A stretch of 64,000 bases of DNA, taken from assembly GCF_000092065.1 (NCBI RefSeq), contig NC_009367.1, positions 434,001 through 498,000 of the forward strand, written 5' to 3'. Below, piece after piece: positions 41,193 to 51,686 of this stretch; the stretch's first letter is position 1; each line of letters starts with the position of its first letter. The translations under genes were made by a program, and so were the position numbers. The DNA is from Ostreococcus lucimarinus CCE9901 (Eukaryota; Chlorophyta; Mamiellophyceae; Mamiellales; Bathycoccaceae). The notes under the pieces were generated by a model. That model was not told where the DNA came from. It did not search any database and saw only the letters and a program-made list of their open reading frames with translations.

Positions 41193-43028
41193 ATGGGCAA
41201 AAAGAACAAAGACGAGGACCCGAACGAAAAGCTCGATCGCATCGCCATCGTCAACGGCGAGCGGTGCCGACCGAAAAAATGCAAACAAGAGTGTAAGCGA
41301 TCGTGCCCGGTGGTGAAGGTCGGAAAGTTGTGCATCGAGGTCGGACCGAAGGATAAGATTGCGTTTCTGAGCGAGGAGTTGTGCATCGGATGCGGGATTT
41401 GCGTGAAGAAGTGCCCGTTTGAAGCGCTGACGATCATCAATCTGCCGAAGAATTTGGAGCGAGAGACGACGCATAGATATGGGCCGAACACGTTTAAGTT
41501 GCATCGGTTGCCGACGCCGCGCGCGGGACAGGTGCTCGGGTTGGTGGGCACAAACGGGATCGGCAAGTCGACGGCGCTGAAAATTTTGGCGGGGAAATTG
41601 AAGCCGAATCTTGGGAATTTCACGAAACCGCCCGAGTGGAGCGATATTCTCGCGCACTTCCGCGGGTCGGAGTTGCAAAACTATCTGACGAAGATTTTGG
41701 AGGATGACATGAAGGCGTTGATTAAGCCGCAGTACGTCGATAACATTCCGAAAGCCGTCAAGGGAGAAGTCGAGCAATGCTTGAACGATAGAAACGAGTT
41801 GGACAACTTGGAATTTCTCAAGGACCAATTGGACTTGGAGAATGTCATGCAGCGTCAGGTGGCGCAGTTATCTGGGGGGGAGCTTCAGCGGTTCGCCACC
41901 GCGATCATCGCGTGCCAAAAGGCAGACATTTATATGTTTGACGAGCCGTCGTCGTACTTAGACGTCAAGCAACGTTTGAAGGCGTCTCGGGTGATTCGTT
42001 CTTTGTTAAAGAACGATACGTACGTCATCGTCGTCGAGCACGATTTGTCCGTGCTCGATTACTTGTCCGACTTCATTTGCTGCCTGTACGGGAAGCCCGG
42101 GGCGTACGGCGTCGTCACCATGCCCTTCTCTGTTCGCGAAGGCATCAACATTTTCCTCGCCGGTTTTGTGCCGACGGAGAACTTGCGTTTCCGCGACGAG
42201 GCGCTCACGTTCAAAGTCGCGGGCGCGGATAGTGGGATGGAGATTACCGACAAACATTTTTCGCGATACGAATACCCGGCGTTGGTGAAGACGCAGGGCG
42301 ATTTCAAACTCAACGTCGAGTCCGGTGAGTTCACCGATAGCGAAATTGTCGTGTTGCTCGGGGAGAACGGTACGGGTAAGACGACTTTTATTCGCCTTAT
42401 CGCCGGCTTGATTCAACCGGACGACGAAGAACTCGAACTTCCGGAGTTCAACGTGTCGTACAAGCCTCAAAAGATTTCCCCGAAGTTCCCGGGCACCGTG
42501 CGCGAGTTGCTTCACAAGAAGATTCGCGACTCTTACATGCACCCTCAGTTCGTTTCGGACGTTATGAAGCCTATGAACATCGATCCGTTGATGGACCAAG
42601 CGGTGCAAAACCTCTCCGGTGGTGAATTGCAACGCGTGGCGTTGGCGATGTGCATGGGTACGCCCGCGGACATTTACCTCATCGACGAACCGTCGGCGTA
42701 TTTGGATTCCGAGCAACGTGTGTGGGCGTCTAAGGTTATCAAGCGCTTCATCTTGCACGCCAAAAAGGTGGCTTTTATCGTGGAGCACGATTTCATCATG
42801 GCCACGTACCTCGCGGACAAGGTTGTGGTGTACTCTGGCGTCCCCGCCATCGAAGCGACGGCGCACGCGCCGCAGTCTTTGTTGACGGGTATGAACATGT
42901 TCCTGAAGGCGTTGGAGATTACGTTTCGACGCGATCCCACGAACTACCGTCCGCGCATTAACAAGTACCAGTCCCAGCTCGACAGCGAACAAAAGGCGGC
43001 GAACTGCTACTACTTGCTCGACGAGTAA
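41193..43028 (+). CDS. ABCE1: ABCE1/RLI1 ribosome-recycling ATPase
   Basis: A 611-residue protein, full length for the family and very strongly conserved. The N-terminal iron-sulfur region has two [4Fe-4S] cysteine sets: [15 protein letters not shown] and [16 protein letters not shown]. Two ABC ATPase domains follow, with Walker [10 protein letters not shown] (about 113) and GENGTGKTT (about 391). Their signatures are [10 protein letters not shown] and [10 protein letters not shown], and their Walker B motifs [10 protein letters not shown] and [14 protein letters not shown]1 splits post-termination ribosomes with eRF1/Pelota. The start [10 protein letters not shown] lies just before the conserved IAIVNGERC. 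Upstream 197 bp hold only the 5' region. It is convergent with the coiled-coil gene, 120 bp apart. Confidence 0.97.
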   Translation: MGKKNKDEDPNEKLDRIAIVNGERCRPKKCKQECKRSCPVVKVGKLCIEVGPKDKIAFLSEELCIGCGICVKKCPFEALTIINLPKNLERETTHRYGPNTFKLHRLPTPRAGQVLGLVGTNGIGKSTALKILAGKLKPNLGNFTKPPEWSDILAHFRGSELQNYLTKILEDDMKALIKPQYVDNIPKAVKGEVEQCLNDRNELDNLEFLKDQLDLENVMQRQVAQLSGGELQRFATAIIACQKADIYMFDEPSSYLDVKQRLKASRVIRSLLKNDTYVIVVEHDLSVLDYLSDFICCLYGKPGAYGVVTMPFSVREGINIFLAGFVPTENLRFRDEALTFKVAGADSGMEITDKHFSRYEYPALVKTQGDFKLNVESGEFTDSEIVVLLGENGTGKTTFIRLIAGLIQPDDEELELPEFNVSYKPQKISPKFPGTVRELLHKKIRDSYMHPQFVSDVMKPMNIDPLMDQAVQNLSGGELQRVALAMCMGTPADIYLIDEPSAYLDSEQRVWASKVIKRFILHAKKVAFIVEHDFIMATYLADKVVVYSGVPAIEATAHAPQSLLTGMNMFLKALEITFRRDPTNYRPRINKYQSQLDSEQKAANCYYLLDE

Positions 43029-43148
43029 GCGTCTCGTCTCGATTCACTTCAGTAGCCTTAGCGTAGATCGTGTCAATGTCGTCATGTTTTGTGTCATTGG
43101 TCTCATCATCACATCAGTGTTTCGTCTTCTAAGTCATCTAATCGTATT

Positions 43149-44627
43149 CTAATGCGTGGCGCTGCGTATCGTCTTGTTGAGAAGTTTCACCTGGCGCGCT
43201 TTACTCTCGACGCGCTCTTGCGCGTCCTCGAGCGCCTTGGCGAGAAATTCTCCCTCGGCGCCCGAGCTCCCGCCGATTTCTCGCGCGATGGATTCGTGCT
43301 CGACGCGTAGCTTGGAGAGCTCGTTTTGTAACTCGCGATGGATGTGCTGGATGTCGCGAGTATCAAATTTTGCAGGTTTACCGCGCGATCTCTCGCTCGC
43401 GGGCGACGGCGTGTTGACGCTCATCTCCGCCCCGGGCTCGCGAACGACGTCGAGTTCCTCATCCAACACGAAAGGTTCGCCGTCTATGATGCGACGCGTG
43501 AGCTTTGCGTTGATTTCCCCGACGGCATGCAAATTTGTGCGTAGCTGTGCGCACTCGCGTTCGGTATCGGCCGACGCCGCGGCGATTTCTTTCAATTTCA
43601 TCAGCGCGTTGCGAGAAACGTTCTCGGCTCTCGTCGCTGTGGACTCCATGCGAGCCACGCGCTCGTTCGCCTCCTTCACACTTTTCCTAGCCGATTCAAT
43701 CATCTCATTCGCACGCTCTCGCGCGCGAGCTAGTTCATCATCAAACGTCTCTCGTAAAGCATCGACGCGACTCGCCATCCCGCGTTCAACGATTTCGTGC
43801 TGCGCCGCGAGCTCTTCGTTGAGCTGCCGCACCGCGTTCGCCATCTCCGTCGACCTCGTCTCCATCATTCGCCGCAGAGCCATGGTCTCATTTTCACTCT
43901 TCGTCAATTGCTCTCTGAGCGCATCCTGCGCGATTTTCCCAGCGCTGTGCGCTTCCACCACTTTGACGCGTTCCGCCGCCAACATGGATTCAAAGTCGCG
44001 AAACCGCCGTCTGTCCGCTTCGAGCTCGACGCGCTCCTCCTCCAACCGCGCCCGCACCGCTCGCTCGCGCTCGAGCTCATTCAAAAACTGTCTCTCCTTC
44101 GCCTCGTATTCATCCCGCATCGCCTTCACCGCTCGCTCCATCTTCGACGCCCGCTTCTCCGCGCTCTCTCGCTTGCGTCGCTCGCCGTCCAGCGCGCCTC
44201 GCGCCGCCGCACGTTCAATCTCCGCGTTCTCCGCGTTCGCCGCCAACTCTCCTCGAAACGCGCGACATTCCACATCCAGCGCGTCTCTTTCGCGATTTCC
44301 CTCCTCCACCGCGCGTCGTAACGACCGAATCTCCGCCTCCGCGCTCGCGTTCGCGTTTGAATTCAACTCTGACAGCCGCCGCGTCCTCGTCAACTCATTT
44401 TCCATCTCCTCTCGCACCGCCGCCGCCTCTCGCGCGTCCTCGCGCGCTCGAAACAATTCTCTCTTTATCTCCTCGTACGTTCCGTGCGCGTGCTCGAGAT
44501 CGCGCGTGAGCGCCTCGCATCGCGATTTCCAAATCGTCACCAGCGCCGTCGCCGTGTCGCGATTTTCTCTGCGCGCGCGCGCGACGACGTCCTCCTCGCG
44601 CGCGCGCGCGTCGTTCGAGACAACCAT
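43149..44627 (-). CDS. Long coiled-coil protein, unknown family
   Basis: A 492-residue protein, almost wholly heptad-like coiled coil from about residue 15 to 385 (e.g. RRRFRDFESMLAAERVKVVE, LRRMMETRSTEMANAVRQL). A short Pro/Ser linker (EMSVNTPSPASERSRGKPAK) follows near 405. A second coiled stretch of about 70 residues runs to the C-terminus (RELQNELSKLRVEHESIARE). No transmembrane helix or motor is present. Such proteins are scaffolds at centrosomes, Golgi or chromatin, but I cannot place this one. The start is uncertain: Met at 44627 is chosen, while in-frame Mets at 44717 and 44822 add Arg-rich sequence. It is divergent from the phosphatase gene, 244 bp between starts. Confidence 0.7.
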   Translation of the reverse strand: MVVSNDARAREEDVVARARRENRDTATALVTIWKSRCEALTRDLEHAHGTYEEIKRELFRAREDAREAAAVREEMENELTRTRRLSELNSNANASAEAEIRSLRRAVEEGNRERDALDVECRAFRGELAANAENAEIERAAARGALDGERRKRESAEKRASKMERAVKAMRDEYEAKERQFLNELERERAVRARLEEERVELEADRRRFRDFESMLAAERVKVVEAHSAGKIAQDALREQLTKSENETMALRRMMETRSTEMANAVRQLNEELAAQHEIVERGMASRVDALRETFDDELARARERANEMIESARKSVKEANERVARMESTATRAENVSRNALMKLKEIAAASADTERECAQLRTNLHAVGEINAKLTRRIIDGEPFVLDEELDVVREPGAEMSVNTPSPASERSRGKPAKFDTRDIQHIHRELQNELSKLRVEHESIAREIGGSSGAEGEFLAKALEDAQERVESKARQVKLLNKTIRSATH

Positions 44628-44871
44628 CGACCGTCGCTCGCGTCGCGCGCGCGCGAGGGTCGCGCGTCGCGTCGCGCGCGCCTCGATGTCTCGTTCGTCG
44701 CCGCATTTCACGAACATTCGTCGGCCGCATTCCGCGACGAACGACGCCCTGCGCGCGCCTCGACGCCGCGCGCAGGGCGTTCGAGCGCGCGCGAGACGCC
44801 GCGCGCGCCTCGCGCGCGTCACCGCGCGCGTCGAAGGCGACGCTCGGACGCGCGAGGCGATCGCGACGGCG

Positions 44872-45855
44872 ATGATGGCGCGAACGGCCGCGCGACGATC
44901 GACGGCGCGCGTCGCGCGCGGGGCGACGCGCGCGACGAACGCGAGGCGACAGGCGCGGGCGATCGCGCGGCGACGCGTCGCGGTGACGCGCGCGAGCGAG
45001 GCGAGCGACGACGCGATGAGGGACGAGGCGAGCGGGTACGAGAAGCGCGCGGCGGAGAGCGCGGCGGCGGGCGTGGAGGAGAAACGACCGCCGCGAGGCG
45101 GGGACGCCCCGGCGCCGGGATCGTGGTCGTGGACGCTGAATTGGGATCACGTGATGTTCGATACGCGGGGAAGGGTGATCGAGGAACCGACGAAGGAGGA
45201 CATGGCGCGCGCGCGGGTGCTCATCGGGTCGTGCCCGCGAAACGCGGAGGACGTGGACCGGTTGGTCGACGAAGCGGGAGTGGAGGCGATCGTGTGCTTG
45301 CAGTGCTCGTTGTGTCACGCGGCGATGGAGATCGATTGGCAGAGCGTGCGAAGGCGAGCGATCGAACGAGGAGTGATGATCGTGCAGGTGAACGTGCGCG
45401 ATTTCGATCGACTGGACCAGGCGAAGATGTTACCCGAGGCGGTGCGGAAGTTGGCGGCGTTTCAAGCGATGGGTAAGCGCACGTACGTGCACTGCACGGC
45501 GGGGATCAATCGCGCATCGCTCACCGTGGTCGGTTATTTGACCTTTGTCAAGATGTTTGATTTGGAAGCGGCGCTGCACGCCGTGCGCACGTCGCGTCCG
45601 CAGGCGAACCCGTACGTGGTTTCCTGGGAAATCGCGCGCGCTCGTTTGCTGGCGCATAGGCTTGAGGATATTTATCTGTACTCGCAAGTCGACGCTGGTG
45701 GTAACACTATCGATGACGGTGGTGACTGGATCAAGCGCGACCTCGAGCGCGCGGAGAAGGGCGTCATCGCCGAAGTCTTCAAACGCGCCATCGACACCGA
45801 TTTGTCCATGTACGGAGCGCTCATCGAAGGGGACTACCAACAACAGCGTCACTGA
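44872..45855 (+). CDS. Plastid dual-specificity phosphatase, SEX4/LSF2-like glucan phosphatase
   Basis: A 327-residue protein with a transit-peptide-like N-terminus (MMARTAARRSTARVARGATR). The mature enzyme contains ARVLIGSCPRNAEDVDRLVD and GVEAIVCLQ, typical of the laforin/SEX4/LSF2 group. Its general-acid Asp is in VRDFDRLD. The catalytic loop YVHCTAGINRASLTVVGYL has Cys208 and Arg214. In plants this group dephosphorylates starch glucans in chloroplasts. The signature here is CTAGINRA and not the usual CTAGMGRA, and no CBM20/48 domain follows as it does in SEX4, so it is closer to LSF2 in build. A C-terminal helical tail of about 75 residues (YLYSQVDAGGNTIDDGGDW) is present. The start could be either of two adjacent ATGs (44872 or 44875). 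Confidence 0.72.
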   Translation: MMARTAARRSTARVARGATRATNARRQARAIARRRVAVTRASEASDDAMRDEASGYEKRAAESAAAGVEEKRPPRGGDAPAPGSWSWTLNWDHVMFDTRGRVIEEPTKEDMARARVLIGSCPRNAEDVDRLVDEAGVEAIVCLQCSLCHAAMEIDWQSVRRRAIERGVMIVQVNVRDFDRLDQAKMLPEAVRKLAAFQAMGKRTYVHCTAGINRASLTVVGYLTFVKMFDLEAALHAVRTSRPQANPYVVSWEIARARLLAHRLEDIYLYSQVDAGGNTIDDGGDWIKRDLERAEKGVIAEVFKRAIDTDLSMYGALIEGDYQQQRH

Positions 45856-45931
45856 CGATGGGATCAAGAATATAGACGTTAGTAGTTTACTGTTGTACAT
45901 CATCGAAACAGAACGTAGGGTCTAACTAAAA

Positions 45932-48542
45932 CTATCCGTTGAGCATGGCCTCGAGATCGATGTCGTTCTTCGACAACGTCTTGGCGCCGCCGAGCTTCAT
46001 CGGCGGCGGTTTGGCGCCTCCCATCGAGCGCACGCCGCCCCCGAGCGATCCACTCGACGGTGGACGGCGCACACCACCGATACTAGCGTGGCCGGTCGCC
46101 CCCATCGACCGCGCACCGCTGAATCCCGACGACGCGCGCGGCGCCTGGGACGGCGGCTTCGCCGACGGTTTCGGCGGCGCCGGAGCGCTCATGTCCTCGA
46201 ACAGGTCGTCGTCACCCCAACCATCGCTCTCGTGACTGGCCACTTTGGGTATGGATGTTTTCATCGGCGCTCGCGCGCTCGAACCCGCGCGTGAGTTCAA
46301 TCGCGCGCGGGCGGCTTCTTCCGCGGGATCGACGACGTCTAAATCGCCCCATCCGTCGTCGTCGTCGTCCTCCAAGTCTTCGTTCCCCATGGACAGCGCG
46401 CTCACCTTTTGTGCCGCCGCCTCGATCGTTCGGCGACTCGAGTCGTACGCGTTTGATGTCATGGCTTTCGCAGGCGATGGTCCAAGAGACGTCGCCGGCG
46501 TGTTTTGCGTCGAAGTTCGCGGGCTCTCGCCGTACAACTTCGGCGGCGGCGCCGCCGAACTGAATGATTTCGCCATCAATCGTTCATTCTGAAGATCAAC
46601 CGGTTCGTGCGCGTCATCTGGTCCGCCTATTTTCGTCGCTGCCATGTTCACAGCCCACGAAAGCATGTTTGCCGCGCGTTTAGCCGCGTTCGCGTGCCCT
46701 TTCTGTTGTTGCGCCTCGACGTGCGCCGCCGCCGCTTCGGGGCCGAGTTCGAGCGCCTCTGAGTGCCCTTTTAACCCTTGCACGTACAACTCAAGTACGG
46801 TGAACGCGCGCGTTCGCACGTCTTTTTCGATGTCCGTCATGAGCGGCGCGAGCGCTGGGATCAACCGCTGGCTCACTTCTAACGGTTCATAATATTGCGT
46901 CGTGTGCTCGAGCGCCATGAGACCCGCCAGTCGCGCGGGCGGAAATCCATCCTTGAGCGATCTTGTGAACGCGTTCAGCAACACCCGCTTCGCCGTCGCT
47001 TGACTCAAATACTTTGCGATGTTTCCTAGGCAAATCGTCGTGTTGGCGCGAATCGCCGGATCTTCATCAATCTGCAACTTGCTCAAATGCCTCAAAAGCG
47101 ACGCCGTGATGACGCGCTCGGAGAGTCGCGGCACCAACGTCAGCGCCCCCTTCAGCGTCATCTCGCGCACGTTGGAGTCGTTGTGCGCGAAGCCGGTCTG
47201 TAGACGTTCGTACAACGGATCATCCATCATGGCATCCGGCACGTGGTCGGCATATCGCGTCAAATTTTCCAACAAATCCAGTCGAATCATCTTATCCGGC
47301 GCCTCGTAAAGCTTCATGACCGTCGGGATGACGAGTTTTTGATACTGATCGCGCGGAACCTCCTCTGCGGCGAGGAGCATGGGTAAGATGGCTTGATGCG
47401 GCGCTTGATTAAACGACAGCGCGTCGCACAACATGGGTAAGATTTTCTTTTGCACGGGCGCCTGGGCGAGTTGCTCCAACACGCGCGGCAGGTGGCCGAA
47501 GAATCGTTCCTTTTCAATCGAATCCTTCAACGCCAAGTTGTTGATGAACGTGATCGTCTCCACGAGCTTGTTCGAAAACGCCTCTTTGTTCTCGATGAGC
47601 TTCTTCGGGTTGTACCGTCGCGCAGGTTGCGAGCCGAGAAGACGCTGATAATCCTTCAGCAGCGACTTTGGGATTTGATCAATCTCGCGCAACTGGTCCG
47701 TCCCGCGCAGAGCGCCGCCGCTGTACACCTCCTGAATCAAGCATCCCAACCCCCACGCGTCGATCGCCCACGGCGGCCCTTCGGGAATGATCACCCAGTC
47801 TCCCCTTCTGTACTCCTCCGGCTTGTATTGATCCGGCACCAGATACGCCCCGCGAATGAGCGCCGCGTCCCCGTTCACCCCGTGTCCGATGCTCTCCAGC
47901 TCGCTGCACAGATCGAACCCGTGTAACTTCCAGTCTAACCGCTCCGTCACCACCACCGCGCTCAGCCCGACCCCCCCGTGCACGAGCTTACAATCGTTGC
48001 TCAAGAACGCCACCGCCGTCGCGATTTCCCGCACCCCGAGCGAAAAATAATCATCCCTCTGCCCGTTCCCCCCCCCCCCGATCGGCGCCTCCCGCAGGTG
48101 CGCCTCCAGCGGCGTCACCGCCTCCGTCACGACGTGTATCGTCAGCTCGTTCCCGCTCTCGATCTCGATCACGTCCTTCACCAGCAGCACGTTTGGGTGT
48201 CGAAGCGTCTTCATCCGTCGCGCCCCGTTCTTCGCCAGCCTCACCCGCTGTTGATCGCGATTCACGTCCGCGTGAAACGTGAATATCGAGTGTTCCTCTC
48301 CCGTCTCCTGCGCGCGTTTCCTTTCGTCAATCATCGTCATCAGACGCATTCATTCATTCATTCATTCATTCATTCATTCATTCATTCACTCATCCTTCGC
48401 GTCGCGTCGCGTTCGTTCGTCGCACCTGGCACGTCCCGCGTCGGTGCGTCCACACGCCGAACGCGCGACACGCGAACTCGCGCCCGAGGTCGTACTTCAG
48501 CCTCGGTCCGCTCGCGAACAGGCTTCCGAGCGTGCCGAACAT
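45932..48542 (-). CDS. SCY1-like pseudokinase (SCYL1/2 family), two exons
   Basis: Exon 1 is 48426-48542 (39 codons) and exon 2 is 45932-48307, together 830 residues. Exon 1 supplies the family start, MFGTLGSLFASGPRLKYDLG, then FGVWTHRRGT. Exon 2 continues ETGEEHSIFTFHADVNRDQQ and KTLRHPNVLLVKDVIE. The kinase domain lacks the catalytic residues: LVHGGVGLSAVVV stands in the HRD region and LHGFDLCS in the DFG region. HEAT repeats follow (about 330-560). The C-terminus is disordered with WGDLD and GWGDDDLF motifs and ends KLGGAKTLSKNDIDLEAMLN, close to the SCYL1 tail that binds COPI. SCYL1 acts in Golgi-ER retrograde traffic and tRNA export. Starting at the first ATG of exon 2 would lose the conserved N-terminus. 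Confidence 0.87.
48308..48425 (-). other. Spliceosomal intron of the SCYL gene, carrying a microsatellite
   Basis: A 118-bp intron read on the minus strand. The donor is GTGCGA after CAG. The branch-like motif is TTGAC about 21 nt before the acceptor GCGCGCAG. Splicing is phase 0 and joins HRRGTCQ to ETGEEHS. About one third of the intron is a tetranucleotide repeat. Confidence 0.78.
48347..48388. repeat. (CATT)n tetranucleotide microsatellite
   Basis: About ten near-perfect CATT units (GAAT/AATG on the other strand), ending in a single ACTC variant. They lie wholly inside the SCYL intron. A much shorter run of the same unit (ATGAATGAATGAATG) occurs at 2964-2978, overlapping the start codon of the Treslin-like gene and extending upstream of it. 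Confidence 0.95.
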
Positions 48543-48651
48543 CGGATTCGACGCCTCGATCGGCGCGCCGATGTGACGCGCGCGCGCGTCGAATCGCGAC
48601 GCCATCGCGCGACGACGACGCGCGTCGCGCGTCGCGTCGGCGACGACGACG

Positions 48652-48741
48652 ATGGACGCCGCGACGCGCGACGACGACGCGCGACGCGCGGGCGCGACGA
48701 CGACCGCGATCGACGGCGACGACGACGACGACGGGACGCGC

Positions 48742-48778
<37 letters not shown>

Positions 48779-49638
48779 CGGCGACGACGGCGGTGAAGAC
48801 GCCGACGGGACGGGACGACGGCGACGATGGGTTTTGCCCGGCGTGGACGCGCCGCGGACGCGGGACGATCGCGAGCGCGGCGTGGCGACGACCGGCGCTG
48901 GCGGCGTGCTCGCTGGAGGATTTCACGTTTGATTTGATGCGGTTTCATCAGGAGCGAGGACGGGATTGGGAGCAGTGCTGGGCGAATTTGGATCGAGTCG
49001 TCGGGCGCACGGGTGCGCCGCTGGATTGCTTGCACCTGTACCGACAGGTGTGCTCGCTGGGGGGGTTCGCGTCGAGGACGAGCGCGAAGGAGCGAATCAA
49101 GGCGGCGGAGATTTTCAGAAACATGTTTAATCACTACGAAAATCACACGATGACGGATTGCGGGAATCGCATGCTGACGGCGTATGAGAATTATTTTTTG
49201 GAGTACGAGGCGGCGCACGAGGAGGATTTGACGCGCGGGACGTGCGGGAACTGCGGGGGGGGGATTCAAACGTCCATCGGAACGGTGGCGGATTTGCTGC
49301 ACGAGTGCGTCGGGTGCGAAAGAATGTTTCACGGACGGTGCCAACCGCCCGAGGTGTTTCCTCCGATCCACGGGGAGGGCAAGAACGCGGGGTGTTCGAC
49401 GCGCATCGTGTGCTTTGAATGCCGGGCAGGCGGCGCGTACGCCGCCTCGACCAAGTTGCTGCGCGACGAACGAGAGGACGCGGATTCGTACCAAACGCGA
49501 TTGTACGAATGCGTCGCGCGACGCGGTCGCCGGTATAAGAGCAGCTACGTGCGACCGACGCGAGCGATGGACGAAGGCGCGAAGCCGCCGTCGCCGACGG
49601 GCAACGATCCAGACGATGGTAGTAAAATGGATGACTGA
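48652..49638 (+). CDS. ARID-PHD domain chromatin protein
   Basis: A 328-residue protein. The N-terminal 60 residues are low complexity, with an ACG repeat read as a run of eleven Thr. The ARID DNA-binding domain spans about 85-185: FTFDLMRFHQERGRDWEQCW, LHLYRQVCSLGGF and ENYFLEYE, which fit its helices. A PHD-like zinc finger follows at about 198-262, with CGNCGGG, LLHECVGCERMFHGRCQPP and IVCFECRAG giving a C4HC3-type ligand set. The combination suggests a DNA- and histone-binding subunit of a remodelling or demethylase complex. The C-terminus is basic, then Pro/Asp-rich. The start at 48652 is the first ATG downstream of the divergent SCYL start, 109 bp away. Confidence 0.78.
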
Positions 49639-49683
49639 TGATTGTTGTGATTAAAAAACAAGCGATGACGATGAAACGTTTCC

Positions 49684-51176
49684 CTAAAGTACAAATCGAC
49701 TCAAGTCCTCTTGCTTGAGCATGTTGCCGATCGCGTCGTCGATATCTTTGACGCCAATCTTGACCTGCAGCTCGCCTTTGCCGCCCGCCGCGACGAATTT
49801 CGCATATCTCTCGGGCGCGTCAAACGACAAATCCTCGACGATGCGTTCGAGCACGGTGTGCAGTCGTCTGGCGCCGATGTTGTCGACCGTTTTGTTCACC
49901 TTGGCCGCGATGCTCGCGATGTGCTCGATCGCTTCGTTCGTGAACTCTAAATCGATCCCTTCCGTCTTCATGAGCGCCTTTTGTTGCGCGATCATGTTCA
50001 TCTCCGGTTCGGTTAAAATTCGGTACAAGTCGCGCTCGGTCAAACCTTTGAGCTCGACGCGAATGGGCAATCGTCCCTGTAACTCGGCGAGCATGTCGCT
50101 CGGTTTCGCGCTGTGGAACGCTCCGGAGGCTATGAACAAGATGTGGTCGGTGTTGACGTTGCCGTGCTTCGTGCTCACGACGGAGCCTTCGATGATCGGC
50201 AACAAGTCGCGCTGCACGCCCTCGGAGCTCGCGTCGGCGCCGTGACGGTAATCGCTCGACGACACAATCTTATCAATCTCATCTATGAACACGATCCCAT
50301 CGTTCTCCACCGCCGTGATCGCCTCTTTCGCGATCGTCTCCGCGGACAACAAGTTGTCAAACTCCATCTCTTCGATCAAAGGTTTGCACTCGGCCACCGT
50401 CATTTTACGCTTGGACGTGCTCTTGCGGTTTCCGAACAATTTATCAACCTTGATGACTAATTCGTGAATGGGAATCGGTCCCCCGCTCGGGTCGATCTTC
50501 ATGTTTTGCCCACCCGAATCCGGCAACTCAACCTCGATCGTGCGATCGTCCAAAGTACCGTCTCGATACAACGTCCGAAACGCCTCGCGCGTCTCGTCGT
50601 TGGCCCCCTCCCCGCACACAAAATCTAAAATTTTATTCTCGATCAACTCCTCCACAAACTTTTCAAACTTCGCGCGCATCTTTTGTTTCGTCACCGCGAT
50701 CCCATTATCCACCAAATCTCGAATGATCTGATCGACGTCTCGCCCGTGAAATCCAACCTCTGTAAATTTCGTCGCCTCCACCTTTACGAAGGGCGAATCC
50801 GTAATCTTCGCCAATCGTCGCGCGATTTCCGTCTTCCCGCACCCCGTCGGGCCGATCATCAGGATATTTTTCGGCACGATTTCGTCTCGCATCGGTTTCC
50901 CGATCCTGTGTCGCCGCCATCGATTCCGAAGCGCCACCGCGCACGCCCGCTTCGCCTCCGTCTGTCCGACGATGTGCTTGTCCAGCAGCGCCGTCGCGCG
51001 TTCGGGCGTCAACCCACCGCGTCCGTCCTCTTCCCTCGCGTCTCGCCCGTCGCGCGCGTCCGCGGGCGTCACGTCGATCGTCACGTCGATCGTCGACCGC
51101 TTCGTGGGCGGTTTCGGCGGTTTCGCGACGCGCGACGGTCCCGTCGCGCCGTAGGGTCGCTCGCCGCGGTGCGTTT

Positions 51177-51216
<40 letters not shown>

Positions 51217-51339
51217 GCGCGCGGCGAGCGTCGCGGCGCATCGTTGGTCGACGTCCGCGTCGCGCGCGGCGCGCCACGCGCGCGCGAGCGCGCCGAACGC
51301 GCGCCGGGACATCGCGACGCGTCGAGACGCCCGCGTCAC
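49684..51339 (-). CDS. hslU: HslU (ClpY) AAA+ unfoldase, probably mitochondrial
   Basis: A 551-residue protein. A basic leader and a low-complexity region (a run of twelve Thr near residues 43-54) form a presequence of roughly 100 residues. The HslU body begins LTPERATALLDKHIVGQTEA. Walker A is MIGPTGCGKTEIARR, Walker B is IVFIDEIDKI, and the C-terminal GARRLHTVLERI and EDLSRFVL match bacterial HslU. The terminal SRFVL is the tail that docks into HslV. The pore loop reads EVGFHGRDVD where bacteria have GYVG. HslU with HslV makes the HslUV protease. An HslV gene is expected elsewhere. The start at 51339 or Met10 (51312) are both possible. The divergent small gene starts only 11 bp away. Confidence 0.9.
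51180..51219. repeat. (CGT)n / (ACG)n trinucleotide repeat in the HslU presequence
   Basis: About twelve perfect units, read as a Thr run on the minus strand. Comparable ACG/GAC tracts occur at about 17646-17676 (Asp9, METTL21-like), 48748-48777 (Thr run, ARID-PHD), 61737-61770 (Thr run, IDH presequence) and 6701-6719 (TAF2 intron 2). Confidence 0.9.
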
Positions 51340-51350
51340 TCAATGGCGCC

Positions 51351-51686
51351 ATGCCGACGTCGCTGACGCGGGCGGGCGCGCGCGCGACGCCGTCGACGCT
51401 CGGCGTCGATCCCGAAGACGTGCTCCATCCGCGCGTGCGCGATCTGCTGCACGGCGACGTCGTGCGCGTGGGCGCGCCGACGCCGAGCGTCATGAAGCAG
51501 CGGTTGCGAAACAAACTGTGGAAACTCGTCGTGTTGGCGATCGCGAGCGTCGTGCTGTGGGCGCTGCAGGGGGCGAGACAGGCGCGCGAGGGCGCGTGGG
51601 CGCGAGGGGAAGGGGTCGTCGAGCCGATGGCGGTGCGGTTCGCGAGAAAGGGGGCGTTCGGGGGGGGGGCGAAAATCGTGCACTGA
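51351..51686 (+). CDS. Small single-pass membrane protein, unknown
   Basis: A 111-residue protein with one clear transmembrane helix, KLVVLAIASVVLWALQGARQ (about residues 58-77), flanked by a basic stretch (MKQRLRNKLWK) on the N-terminal side. The N-terminal 50 residues include GVDPEDVLHPRVRDLLHGDV. The C-terminus is Gly/Lys-rich. No known domain is recognised. The size and topology resemble small organelle-membrane assembly proteins, but this is not evidence of function. Its start codon lies 11 bp from the HslU start on the other strand, so the 5' untranslated regions must overlap. Confidence 0.55.
   Translation: MPTSLTRAGARATPSTLGVDPEDVLHPRVRDLLHGDVVRVGAPTPSVMKQRLRNKLWKLVVLAIASVVLWALQGARQAREGAWARGEGVVEPMAVRFARKGAFGGGAKIVH

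Noticed and set aside
42006-42992. 328-codon minus-strand open frame inside ABCE1
   Set aside because: It is the reverse complement of one of the most conserved proteins known. The composition is that of a shadow frame.
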